A stretch of 64,000 nucleotides of DNA from Limnomonas spitsbergensis (Eukaryota; Chlorophyta; Chlorophyceae; Chlamydomonadales), in the NCBI GenBank assembly GCA_037349105.1, contig JAYJMM010000094.1:806001-870000 (forward strand), read 5' to 3'. Both the position numbers and the translations under genes were made by a program. Of the stretch, positions 42,855 through 53,904 are shown piece after piece. Each line of letters begins with the position of its first letter. Position 1 is the stretch's first letter. Under the pieces are notes generated by a model. That model was not told the origin of the DNA. It searched no databases and worked only from the letters and a program-made list of their open reading frames with translations.

Positions 42855-45800
42855 ATGGTCGATGAGGGGAATGCAACCTCTCAGGACGGCGTGGCACAGG
42901 CAGCAGGTATCGACAACCCAGCCTCTTCCATGGGCACTGTCGAACCTAAGAATGGTAGAACAGAGAGCGACATGCTGGGTGACGAGGAGGGAGAAGAGGA
43001 AGACGATGATGACGAGGTTTTTCAGACCATGGACGATCGTCCCACACAAGTCGTCCCCGGAATTTTCATCGGTTCCTTTCTGGCAGAGCATAATAAGCCA
43101 GCGCTACAGGAGGAGTCCGTCACACACATCCTCCAGGTTTGAAACGCGATGAGCACGCGGGGACAAAGATCGCAACCATGTGTCGGTACTTGACATAACC
43201 GTCTCATCCCGAATGACACCTTGTCATCATGTCACAAAATTCAGAATCGCTTGGCCACATGCGACACTACCAAGATGATGACTCCCAGCCGCATGCATGT
43301 CCTGTTTCATGCCAGACATACAACTGGAGATCTGAGGGCATGGGTGCATGCCACCGCACGCCGCCACACGCTATGGCCGCATGGCGCTGCATGCATGGGC
43401 ACATGTGTGTGAGTCCTTGCATGCCACAGCTAAATTCACAGCTGAAATGCCGCTGGATGCAAAGCCCATTGTACTGCACTGCTAATACATTTTGTCAACA
43501 TTGGGGCCTGCGGCTGAGGCCTCCTGGTGCAGCATGCTGAGTTGCTGGGGCTGACTGTAGGATATTCACGATATGGCCCCAACGCACCCAGATGTGGCCG
43601 GCTAGCTGCCATCCAAATCTGTTCTGGTGTGCACACAAAATACCCCTGGAATCCTGGCTTGGTCGAGGCTGATTCGCTGATCTTCCATGCGTATCTTCAG
43701 CTCACCTGCCATGCACCTACAACGCATCCTTCATTATGTGTACTCACCGTGTCCCCACCATGCACCTGCCATGCACCCACCATGAACCTGCCATGCAAAC
43801 GACATGCAATCGCCATGCATCTGCCATTACGCGCACCCAGCATATGCACCCGCCATGCACTCGCCATGCTCCTGCCATCACATGCACCCAGCATATGCAC
43901 CTGCCCTGCACTCGCCATCATGCGCACCTGCCATGCACTGGCCATGCACCAGCCATGCACTCACCATGCACCAGCCATGCACTCGCCATGCACCCGCCAT
44001 GCACCTGCATTGCAATCACCATACGCAGGCCCTGGAGAACACCTGCCATGCACCCGCTTTGGTTTTCTATCTTTTACTTCTACTTGCTCTGTTCTTCCGG
44101 TTTTTATCGCATGGCCGTTATGAAGGCCAGACAGTTAAGTGTGCAGGTGTCGCTGTCAAGACAGCGTGCATGTCACACACTCAACATCCCCATTTTGGAC
44201 TTCTTCAGAGTTTAAGCACATTGACATTAACATGTGGAACTCTCCTTCATAAATCTTGAACCCTGCTGCATGCTCACCCTCCTTCGGTCCCCATGATACA
44301 TGGCTGCAGGTTGCATCGGGTCTAGAGCCTTCGCACCCTAGTGATTTCAAATACCTCAACATCAATATATCGGACTCGCCTACGGAGGACCTGGTGGCAC
44401 ACTTTGGGAGCTGCTTTGACTTCATCGACGAGGCATTGTCAACAAAAGGTGTGTGGGATATGTGTTTGTGTGTTTTGAGAGAGAGAGAGATGTTTAGCGT
44501 CCTCTGAATACACTTGGTGGCGCACTTATGGAGCTGCTTTGACTTCAACGACGAAGCCTTGTCATCAAAAGGTGTGTGGAGTATGCTAATGACGTTTCAC
44601 CTCTGGGCCATACTGAAATGAAGCACGGCCACGTCGGCAAACAAAAAGCCAGCTAGGAAAGTGTGGGACATGTGTTTTGAGAGAGAGAGAGATGTTTAGC
44701 GTCCTCGGATGACACCTGATGACACTGTTGAGGAGCTGCCTTGAATTTATCCATGAGGCATTGTCAGCATCATATGTGTGTGAGGGTGTTTTAGAGAGAG
44801 AGGGAGATAAGTAGCGTCCTCAGGACAGACCCGGTGTCACTTGTTGTCAACTGTTTAGACAGTTGAGGCGAAGCCTTCGCAATGGAGGGTGTGTCGTGGA
44901 TGGGGGAGGGATGGATGTTCAGCTTTGCATGATGACAAGCATGGATGACTTCATCATCAAGACATAGCTCGACAAAGGTGCGTGTCTGTCTGCCTGCCTA
45001 CCTCCCTGACCTCCTGCCTGCCTGTCTGCCTGCCTGTCTGTCTGTCGCAGCCAATGCATGTCTTAGCTGCATGTTCCTGATGTTACCCCATACCCGATTT
45101 ACCCCATTTTGGAGATCCCAGACCCCAAATCCCTTATTCACCGTTTGTGCCCCTCTGCTGCTCAGGCGGCGTCCTCGTTCAGTGAGTGATGACTCAGCAA
45201 CGGCGCTCCGGTATAGATTAAGGCTAGGCCTCTATCTAGTGAGGTGTGTCAACAATTATTTCTATGCTAAGGTACCGCAATAATATCTTAGGGATTTGAA
45301 TTCAAGGTACCGTATGCTTTTCATGATGTACATGCCGTACCTTAAATTAAAATCCTTGCAAGATACTTGCGGTATCTTAAACAACTTTTTGTGTGGTTGG
45401 GATGTGAATATTGTGAGGGTTTGGGCTGCCGGTAGGGAGTTTAAGGGTTAGCGTCAGGGACTCCGATGGGTTGGGCAAGGGAGTTCGAGGCTCTTGGCCT
45501 TACGGCTCGTATGAGGATCAAGTTGTGCATCGTGGGTTGGCCCATGTGTGGCTTACGTGCTGTGGTTTATTCCAACGTTTGTTTTAACATGCTGAGTTAG
45601 GGTTAAGGGTGTAGGCTAAATTTTACACCCTTAACCCTAAACATTTGTGGGCTGCCACCACCATCTGGGTGAAGGGGACTGAAGTGTGACCGAGCGGTAC
45701 AGCTTGACGCGCCAGGATCCCTCAGCCATGGGTTGGGATGTAGCTGGAGTGATTTACATTGTTTGCTTGGACTGGATAAAGTGGGAGGCAGGCCGCCCCA

Positions 45801-47469
45801 GCCTAGAAACATGAGGTGCTAGAACAAAAACAGCCTGGGTGCGCATGTTGCCCTCTTCGGCAGCTGAGAAAAGGTGGGCAGGAGCAGGAAGGGCATATGA
45901 CCAAAAAACGCTCACTCGGCTGCAACAACTCATTCGTGAAAACTTACCCGTAGGTCACAACAAAAAAGCATTCTACAGATACAGTGTCATAACACAGAAA
46001 TGCGTGATGGCTATGGGGGGCCATTGGTTTGGTACTAGTACGTCCTCCTCTGCTTTCTAAAAATCCTCTACTGCTCCGCCACTGTCATCATTGTTCACCT
46101 CATGTGCGAGCCGTGCACCCCCCTGATACTTATACTCCTTGGTTTGGTACTAGTATCTCCTTCTCTGCTCTTCCCTACAGCTGCGCTGCCAGGATCTCCC
46201 GCTCTGCCACCGTCAACATTGGGTACATGATGCTCTGGTACTAAACATCCTCTTCTGCTCTAGTACTAATAACTCCTCCTCTGCTCTGGTACTAATAACT
46301 GCTCTTCTGCCCTGGTACTAATAACTCCTCCGCTGCTCTGGTACTAATAACTCTCCCTCTGCTCTGGTACTAATAACTCCTATTCTGCTCTGGTACGAAT
46401 TACTATTCCTCTGTTCTAGTACTAATAACTCCTCTTCTGATCTACTACTAATTACTCCTCTACTGCTCTGGTACTAATAACTCCTGCTCCACTCTGGTAC
46501 TAATAACTCCTCATCTGCTCTGGTACTAATACCTCCTCATCTGCTCTGGTACTCATAAGTATTCCTCTGCTCTAGTACTAATAACTCCTCTTCTGCTCTG
46601 GTACGAATTACTCCTCTAATGCTCTGGTACTAATAACTCCTGCTCTACTCTGGTACTAATAACTCCTCCTCTGCTCTGGTACTAACAACTCCTCCTCTGC
46701 TCTGGTACTAATAACTCCTCCTCTACTCTGGTACTAATAACTCCTCATATGATCTGGTAATAATAACTCCTCATATGCTCTGGTACTAATAACTCCTCAT
46801 ATGCTCTGGTACTAATAACTCCTCCTATGCTCTGGTACTAACAACTCCTGCTCTACTCTGGTACTAATAACTCCTCATATGCTCTGGTACTAACAACTCC
46901 TCATATGCTCTGGTACTAACAACTCCTCCTCTGCTCTGGTACTAATAACTCCTCCTATGCTCTGGTACTAACACCTCCTCCTATGCTCTGGTACTAATAA
47001 CTCCTCCTATGCTCTGGTACTAACAACTCCTCCTATGCTCTGGTACTAATAACTCCTCCTATGCTCTGGTACTAACAACTCCTCCTATGCTCTGGTACTA
47101 ATAACTTCTCCTATGCTCTGGTACTAATAACTCCTCCTATGCTCTGGTACTAATAACTCCTCCTATGCTCTGGTACTAATAAATCCTCCTATGCTTTCCT
47201 CCTATGCTTTCCTAAATCCTCCTATGCTTTCCTATAGCTGCGCTGCCGGGATCTCCCGATCCGCCACCGTCATCATCGGGTACATCATGCGACAGCAGCG
47301 CATCGGTTATGATGCGGCCTTCCGGCAGTTGCACGCCGTACGCCCGTGGGTCATGCCCAATCGGGGCTTCCAGCAGCAGCTGCGGGAGTACGAGCGGCTG
47401 GAGTATGATCTTTCGAAGTGGATCCCCGGCCGGCATACAGCTGAGGAGGAGCCCTGGGTCTTCAACTAG
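42855..47469 (+). CDS. Dual-specificity protein phosphatase, 4 exons, 222 aa
   Basis: Exons are 42855-43136, 44310-44448, 45166-45181 (a 16-nt microexon) and 47238-47469; phases 0, 1 and 2 fit exactly. It is a cysteine-dependent phosphatase of the DUSP type, which removes phosphate from Ser/Thr/Tyr residues of proteins, often MAP kinases; the substrate here is unknown. The signature HCAAGISRSAT spans the exon 3/exon 4 junction, with catalytic Cys147 and Arg153. The likely general acid is Asp116 in NISDSPTEDL. The domain opens PTQVVPGIFIGSF and closes with an RGFQQQLREYERLE helix, as in small DUSPs. The first 55 residues are disordered and very acidic (GEEEDDDDEVF). No MAP-kinase-binding rhodanese domain is present. 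Copies of the exon 2 end and of exon 4 pieces lie in and after the introns. Confidence 0.94.
43500..43640. repeat. Dispersed family B copy in phosphatase intron 1
   Basis: Words GGGGCCTGCGGCTGAGGCCT, GGTGCAGCATGCTG, GGCCGGCTAGCTGCC and CTGGTGTGCACACAAAATA follow the order seen in other family B copies. A CCATGCACCTG short tandem repeat follows at 43700-44060. Confidence 0.6.
44516..44979 (+). pseudogene. Four decayed copies of the phosphatase exon 2 end with donor
   Basis: Copies lie at about 44516-44571, 44719-44777, 44845-44891 and 44945-44979. Each resembles GAGCTGCTTTGACTTCATC, GACGAGGCATTGTC, AAAAGGTGTGTG, i.e. the last 45-55 nt of exon 2 plus donor. The intron start (GAGAGAGAGATG, TTAGCGTCCTC) is copied with it. 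The first copy has a family A element (ATGACGTTTCACCTCTGGGC, from 44588) just downstream. Divergence rises with distance from the true exon. Confidence 0.85.
46181..46232 (+). pseudogene. Partial copy of phosphatase exon 4 start
   Basis: An acceptor CTTCCCTACAG is followed by CTGCGCTGCCAGGATCTCCC, GCTCTGCCACCGTCAACATT, GGGTACATGATG. This copies the exon encoding CAAGISRSATVIIGYIM with a few changes (R for G, N for I). It then breaks directly into the 26-bp repeat, about 1.05 kb before the true exon. Confidence 0.9.
46233..47200. repeat. 26-bp minisatellite in phosphatase intron 3
   Basis: About 36 copies of CTCTGGTACTAATAACTCCT plus CCTATG. It lies between the partial exon 4 copy and the real exon 4, and its last units (TCCTCCTATGCTTTCCTA) form the pyrimidine tract of the functional acceptor CTTTCCTATAG at 47237. 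Confidence 0.95.
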
Positions 47470-47499
47470 CATGCATGCCGTAAGTGTGGACATTCACAA

Positions 47500-47606
47500 A
47501 TGCTGTACGCCCTTGGGTCATGCCCCCAACCGGGGCTTTCAGCAGCAGTTGCGGGAGTAGAGCGGCTGGAGTAAGAATTATCAAAGTGGGCCCCCGGCTG
47601 GCATGC
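47500..47606 (+). pseudogene. Partial copy of phosphatase exon 4 end, downstream of the gene
   Basis: GCTGTACGCCCTTGGGTCAT, GGGGCTTTCAGCAGCAGTTG and CGGGAGTAGAGCGGCTGGAG copy the codons for AVRPWVMPNRGFQQQLREYE. A stop and frameshifts follow. It starts 30 bp after the true stop codon. Confidence 0.9.
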
Positions 47607-49566
47607 GGAGATAATATATGTGGAAAGGGTACAGGGTTGGGCAATTGAGGTTGAGACGGACGGCCTCATTACGATGTCGCAAGAATTTAACGTCTAACGT
47701 TACGCCGTAATGAGTCAAGTCCCTTTTACGGTGTCGGAGCCCAACACTGGCAGGGTAGGGTTTAAGCGACGCCCCTGCTTTGTCCAGCAGGGGTTGAGCG
47801 CAAGTAGTCTTGGCGTGACGCATACCGCATGCATGCTTTTACGCGGGGGGCAGTGAGGGGGGGGGTGGAAGGGGGTGGAAGCGATTGTGATGCTCACATT
47901 TATCGAATCCTGCCCTCTTATTCCTTTTGGTGTCGTGATTTCTGTGATCGTCGCGTCTAGCTCCGCCACGAGCTGTGTAGATCCGCCGTTGGATCCGTGG
48001 TGGGCTGTGTAGATCTGTGATGAGATCCGCCTTGAGCTGTGTAGGTCTGTGGTGAGATCCGCTGCGCCCTGTGTGGATCCGTGTGAGATCTGTGGTGAGC
48101 TGTGTAGATCTGTCCACGTGGCCTGGTGAATTCAAGGCCTGTAGTTGTACAGCAGCGTTTTGCGGCAGGTTGATGGGCCAAGCCTAGGGAGGGGGGGGGG
48201 AGGGGCAAAGACTGTGGCAGAGCTGTGCCTTGGAAGGTACATGGCCTTTTCAGGCTTCCATGACGGTGATACTTTTTTTTCATTGAAGGTATGCCATTCA
48301 ATTCAAATGGCCATATAATACAAGACTTTTTGCTAGCATTGAACACATGTCATTTAATGCAAATCGCCTTTTGATGCAAGATCTCTTGCTGGCATGAACG
48401 TATGCCATTCCATGCAAATCGTTTTCTGACGCAAAGACCTTTCACTAGCTTCGACCTCGGGTCTCCTTTGGGTTGTTGTTTTTTCGAATTGTCAGCAGGT
48501 CATCAACGATATTAGCAGGGCAGTTCAGCTGCATTTAAGGCCTTAGTTTCAGCGGCGTAGGGATCCCGGTGCAGTCAATAACGTCACACCTCTGGGCCAT
48601 GCACTGCCTGATCCTGATGCAGTGCGAGACTCTGTTGATAGGGATCCCGGCTGCCAATAAGGCCTGAGCTGGCTCCAATTTGGCCCGATGGTGGCTGTCA
48701 CCAAGTCGTAGTATGTTACGCACTGCACACAGCACTGCAGTCTATACCGAGCCATTTCAGCATGGCCCAGAGGTGTCAATGACGTTTGAAGATGCAATGT
48801 CATTCACATATTCCTGGCAAATTCGAAGCTTCTTTCGTGCTAGCGGAACCTGATGTTTTCTGCCATGGAGGGTCTGGAATGACTTTTTGAAGGCTGAAAT
48901 GCAGTACCTTCAGTGAGTTCGCGACACAGCAGAGACCCTAAAGGCACATGAGGTACACCATTCGTAAGCATGGCTTTGCAATGTAGGATAACAGGGCTGG
49001 CCTGTGTCCATAATGTGTACGACATAACAATACAGTGGGTCATCGGAAGCGTTATCTTTCAGCTGCACTGCCAGCATTATACTGGCCTGCAGCTGGAGGA
49101 ATCCAGATGCAGCATGCACACTACTCCATGGTGACGGCGCCTACGCAGCTGCGCCTCTTTGAGCAGGGCCCAGAGGTGTCATGTCATTGACATGGTGAAG
49201 GTGTGAAGTTTTTACACCCTAGCGACACAACACATATGACACATGGGAGATCTGCCCGTAAATTGGCACAGGTACTTAATACGCTAAGACAGCGAGCGAA
49301 AACCAGTGAGCCCCATGGGCAAGCAACCAACAAGCAAGCACAGAGCAGTAGCGTAGGAATGAACCCCATACTGCAGAAGAGCCCCATTAAGGTGTCCTTA
49401 CAGGGAATTACAACTTTGCCTCAAATCCCCCCCCCCGCCCCCCATCGCTCCCCCTTCAAGTCTCTCCCAGCTTGTTTTTGTCCCAACGTCTGCCCCCCCC
49501 CCCCGCCTCTTATCGCTCCCCCTTCCTGTCGCCCTTGTCTTCCGCTACTCTTTTGCTGACCGTTAC
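47607..49566. other. Repeat-rich intergenic DNA between two convergent genes
   Basis: Contains a GATCCGTGGTGAGCTGTGTAG short repeat (47955-48115), three diverged units of about 70 bp at 48285-48450 (TATGCCATTCAATTCAAAT, GCAAGATCTCTTGCTGGCAT), an inverted pair of family A heads (48574 and 48783) and a minus family A copy at 49148-49190. A family C copy lies at 49195-49380. Two open minus-strand stretches near 48910-49119 could be a distal exon of the neighbouring gene; I cannot support that. Confidence 0.5.
48574..48783. mobile_element. Pair of inverted family A heads, about 210 bp
   Basis: Left end AGTCAATAACGTCACACCTC, TGGGCCATGCACTG. Right end, as read on the plus strand, CCATTTCAGCATGGCCCAGA, GGTGTCAATGACG. 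The two ends are inverted relative to each other, giving a MITE-like arrangement. A near-identical GGATCCCGG...TGCAGT segment at both 48560 and 48640 may be a duplication. Confidence 0.55.
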
Positions 49567-49930
49567 GCCGTAACTCCAGACAGAGCCGCACACCTCGGAC
49601 AGCACCTGCAAATAGAGTTCACCAGGGTTAAGATTTGGTTCAAAAACCCTTGATCTGTGTTGGGCGACATGCGATCGTGGCGGTTGGCCTTTTGACAGTG
49701 CCACAAACATTCCACGGTTCTTCAGTCAACATTCTCCCCTTTTACATTGAAGCTTGTGAAGTTTTACAGTCCAATGGGGCATCAGATTTGATGCATGGGA
49801 CTTGTGCCCGTAAACCGGTACAGGCACTTAACATGCTAGGACAGCGAGCGGAAACCAGTGACTCCCCTGGGCAAGCAACCAACACAAAACCGCCGAGCAG
49901 TAGCGTGGGAACGAACCCCGTAGGTGGTTT
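49195..49930. repeat. Dispersed family C, two copies
   Basis: 49195-49380 and 49745-49925 share GGGACTTGTGCCCGTAAACC-type, GACAGCGAGCGGAAACCAGT-type, GGGCAAGCAACCAACA and GAGCAGTAGCGTGGGAACGA-type words in the same order. A more diverged third copy is at about 2240-2500. They overlap the first introns read from the minus-strand gene end. Confidence 0.7.
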
Positions 49931-52900
49931 AGAAGCCATATGTGGTACCAGACGGTGTACCACACCGTCTTACGTTGTGTGGCTCCTTGTCTATGCCACC
50001 AAAGCGCCCGCCGTAGGCTGAAAACAGGCGTGGAAGGCGGGCGCAGACCTATGCTCGATGGCTGCATTCCCCCTCCTTTTTTCCTTCCCTAGTTCCTTTT
50101 TTCTTCCTTAGTTTATTTTTCTTTTACTAGTTCCATTTACGGTGTCAACACCCAACCCTGCTCTAGATGCATTAACCCCCAAATATAACTCCAGATCCAT
50201 ATGCAAGACTCTTCTCGTACCTTCACATGTCTTCCTCCCCCACACCACCATGCCTCCTGTACCCCGGACCGCTTTACCCCCCCCACCCTCCTGCCCTACC
50301 CCACCCTCCTTACTGCTTTACACCCCCCACCCCCCGCCCTACCCCACCCCCCTTACTGCCATGCCACCGACCTGAGGCACGCGCCCTGCTGCTGCAGTGA
50401 CCAGCCCTGCGTTGCGCGTGCCTGCCAGCCAAAGCTTGTCTTTCACCTGGCCCACAGTCTCCATTGAAGGGAGCTGCATGGCGTCTGCACCCACCAGGGC
50501 AGCCTTCATCATACCCAAGTTATGATGCGCCTGCAACAGGGTTAGGGGGGGAAGACGGGCAACAGGGTGGCAGGGTTAGGTGGGGTAGACGGGCAACAGG
50601 ATTAGGTGGGGCAGACAGGCGACAGGTTTAGGTGGGGCAGACAGGCGACAGGTTTAAGGATAACTTGGGGCAGCATGGCACTGTAGGTGAAGGATAACTT
50701 GGGGCAGCATGGCACTGTAGGTTCAGGATAACTTGGGGCAGCATGGCACTGTAGGTTCAGGAAAACATGGGGCAGCATGGCACTGAAGGTTCAGGATAAC
50801 TTGGTGCAGCATGGCACTGTAGGTTCAGGATAAGTTGGGGCAGCATGGCACTGTAGGTTCAGGATAACTTGGTGCAGCATGGCACTGTAGGTTCAGGATA
50901 ACTTGGTGCAGCATGGCACTGTAGGTTCAGGATAACTTGGTGCAGCATGGCACTGTAGGTTCAGAATAACTTGGTGCAGCATGGCACTGTAGGTTCAGGA
51001 TAACTTGGGGCAGCATGGCACTGTAGGTTCAGGATAACTTGGGGCAGCATGGCACTGTAGGTTCAGGATAACTTGGGGCAGCATGGCACTGTAGGTTCAG
51101 GATAACTTGGGGCAGCATGGCACTGTAGGTTCAGGATAACTTGGGGCAGCATGGCACTGTAGTTTAAGGGCTAGGTGGGGCAGCATGGTACGAGTTGAAG
51201 GGCTAAACCCTCAGCCCCTCAGAGACCCTAAACCCTCAACCCCTCAGAGACCCTGAACCCCTTATAGACCCTAAACGCTCAGCCCCTTAGAGACCCTGAA
51301 CTCTCAACACCTCAGAGACCCTAAAACATCAACCCCTCAGAGACCCTGAACCCTGCACCAAAGCGATGGTGCCTACCTAGGCCATAAACCCTAAAACCTT
51401 TACCTAAACCCTACCTAGGCCATAAACCCTAAAACATTTACCTAAACCCTACCTAGACCATAAACCCTAAAACCTTTACCTAAACCCTACCTTGGCCATA
51501 AAGCGGCCACTGAAGGTAGTGGGGGGCGCGTCTTGAGATGCATCGCCCGGCACCGCTCCGTTCGGAGACCTCCCTACAAACAAATCCAAGGAAGCAGTGC
51601 GGGGCGAGGGGCGTATCTGACATTTGACTGACGTGTAACTGCAGGTTTTGAGACACAGACTTGTCTTAGGGTTCATACTGCCGAACAGTTCAGGGTTTAG
51701 GGTCAAGGGTTTACATTGCCGCATGATACAGGGTTTAGGGTTTGGAGTTAATGCTGTTGCACGGTTCAGGGTCTAGGGTTAAAGATATCACAGTGTTACA
51801 TTTGAGACACAGACTTGGCGCCGTCACTGCCTCTGCTCCCTGCGCCCCAAGCTCCCCCTGAAGCCCCCTGCGCCCCCAACTCCTGAAGGGACCCGCCTTC
51901 CAACACCCACCTCCCTCCTGCTTCCCACTAATGGAAAGTGTAGCCCTTGCTGACTGGGCGCCGCCACTGCCTCTGCTCTATGTGCCTAAAACTCCCCATG
52001 CCCTCTCCGCCCCAACTCTTGTATAAACCCACCTCCCTCCTGTCTTCCGCTGATGGAAGGCGCAGCACCCACGGCCTGGGCACCGTTGCTCCCCTCGCCC
52101 CCGGGCAAGCCTTGGCCTAAGCTCCCTGCGCCCTCGCGGTCTCCCATCCGGGATGAAGCCCCGGCAGGTTGCCCGAGCACCTCGGTCGTTGTTGTAGTGG
52201 TGACTTCCTCGAAGCTCACAAGCTGCAAAGCGTGGATATTGTCTTCATTAACTACAGATTTTTTTAGTATTATTGAACAAGGATGTATTGGAGTGACCTC
52301 GGCTGCTGAATTCTATTGAAAAGGACTGCATTTTAATATATAATTAATTTAAGATTATTGAATTTAATTATTGAAAAAGTAGGTACTCGTGTGACCACGG
52401 CAGCTTGCCTGAGCACCTCGGTGGTTGTGGTGACCTCAATTAAGCTTACTGAGACAATGACGATCCTTCCTCACACACTGTGAGATAGGATCGACATTGT
52501 CTCAGTAAGCTTAATATTTTTTTTGTATAATCCCCTGGTATTATTTGGAAAACACAGATATTGGAAAACACAGATATTGGACAGACACTGGCAGCTTGAC
52601 CGAGCACCTGAGTGGTTGTGGTAATGGTGACCTCCTCAAAACACTGTCTCAGTAAGTTTTTAAAAATATTCTTATTGCAAAATCATAGATTCTGGACAGA
52701 TCCCGACAGCTTGCCCGTGCGCCTCGTTTGCAGCGGATACCTCCTCGAAGCTACCAAGTTGCGGAAGGATGGACGTTATTTCAAAATCATAGATTCTGGA
52801 CAGTCCCCAGACCCCAGACTTGGCAGCGGATACCTCCTCAAAGGTACCAAGTTGCGGAAGGATGGACGTTATTTCAGTCAAGTTAATGATTTAATACCGG

Positions 52901-53903
52901 TAATAAGGTACTATTGAATCCCTTAGGTAAACTCCGCTACCCTTCAGCTACAACTCAGCAACAAGCTTCAAACTCTGCAGGTACGGCAAGCCCTGGAGTG
53001 TTTCATACTTGCTTCGGCCACCGGCCATACGCCTGTCATGTTTGGGACCCAAATGGTAGCAGACCGGCAGTAACAAGCGCTGATTTTGTATGAATAAAAA
53101 CCAACTCTCTGCATTCATACGTTTCACAAAGTGACTCTGATCTGGACACTCTGGAGAAAATGTGGAACCATCATCCACACTTACCAGGATCTTCAACCCT
53201 TCCTGACCCCTGACCCCTGGACCCTAGACCTAAAATCCCAGAACCCAGGATCGATCATCCCAGGACCCAGGATCTCAAATCTCAGGATCAAGTACCCCAG
53301 GATACTAAATCCAAACAGACTGCGTGTTGCACCCCTCAGGTTCTTTTAACCGTCACAAACATAACCTTGCATCCTTCAAGCTGTTGGATCCTTACATGCA
53401 GGTTAAAACTAACCCTAACTCTTACCCCTAAACCCTCACAAAACACAACATTGGATCCTTCAGGCTGATGAACCCTGACATACAGGTTCAAACTAACTTA
53501 AACCTAGACCCTGACCCACCTCAATACTCTCATGCAAAGCAAGGCCATGATCAATACCCTTACCCTCACCCTTGACCCTTCCTCTAAACCCGGCCCTGAA
53601 CACTCTCAAAGAAGAGAAGTCCATAATCACTTTCAAAGTGTTGAATCCCGTGATTCCTGAATCTTAACGCAATTCAAACTGCTACCCCAACCTCTACTCA
53701 CCCCCCCCCCACACACCCAAACCATCACCCCAACCCACCTCAACACCCTCGCAGTAGGGAAGCTTATCCTCCCGTGAGCCGTCACCCTTCCGATAGGGGT
53801 GGGAAGAGTAACCGATGCAAGTAAACTGCAGGGTAGCAAGACACGGGGCAAAAACAGCCTCAGGTACACTTACACCAGGGGACTCATACAATGTCGCATA
53901 AGC
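49567..53903 (-). CDS. Unrecognised protein gene, at least five exons (partial model)
   Basis: Exons in transcription order: 53903-53739 (opens AYATLYESPGVSVPEAVFAP, includes CIGYSSHPYRKGDGSREDKL and PYCEGVE); possibly an 18-nt exon 53202-53185 (EGLKIL); 52222-52033 (LVSFEEVTTTTTTEVLGQ, then Gly/Ser-rich); 51627-51491 (SLDLFVGRSPNG, TTFSGRFMAK); 50530-50372 (AHHNLGMMKAALVGADAMQL, VKDKLWLAGTRNAGLVTAA); and 49605-49567 (VLSEVCGSVWSYG). Phases are consistent if exon 51627 uses the acceptor ACGTCAG. Neither end of the gene is established. The 5' exons should lie in the repeat-filled stretch right of 53903, and a distal exon probably lies left of 49567. I do not recognise the family. Introns contain a CA-rich array, exon-border copies and a 34-bp minisatellite. 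Confidence that coding exons exist here is fair; for the assembled order it is lower. Confidence 0.5.
50540..51175. repeat. 34-bp minisatellite in the unrecognised minus-strand gene
   Basis: About 16 units of TTGGGGCAGCATGGCACTGT plus AGGTTCAGGATAAC, starting close to the acceptor side of exon 50530-50372. A telomere-like AACCCTAAACC stretch follows to 51490. Confidence 0.95.
52400..52865 (-). pseudogene. Copies of the 5' end of exon 52222-52033
   Basis: Four copies at about 52400-52445, 52586-52640, 52706-52770 and 52815-52865 read on the minus strand as variants of AGCTTCGAGGAGGTCACCAC, ACCGAGGTGCTCGGGCAA or LGSFEEVSAA. The two outermost also share CAAAATCATAGATTCTGGAC flanks. They lie upstream, in transcript order, of the exon they copy. 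Confidence 0.75.
52439..52515. repeat. 28-bp inverted repeat forming a 77-nt hairpin
   Basis: Arms 52439-52466 (begins ATTAAGCTTACTGAGACAAT) and 52488-52515 pair at 27 of 28 positions. The loop itself can pair CTCACA with TGTGAG. It lies inside an intron of the minus-strand gene, between two exon-border copies. Confidence 0.9.
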
Positions 53904-53904
53904 C

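Noticed and set aside
48910..49119. Minus-strand frame with codons for MLAVQLKDNASDDPLYCYVV as a distal exon of the unrecognised gene
   Set aside because: Acceptor is plausible, but no matching donor phase from the exon at 49567 could be shown.
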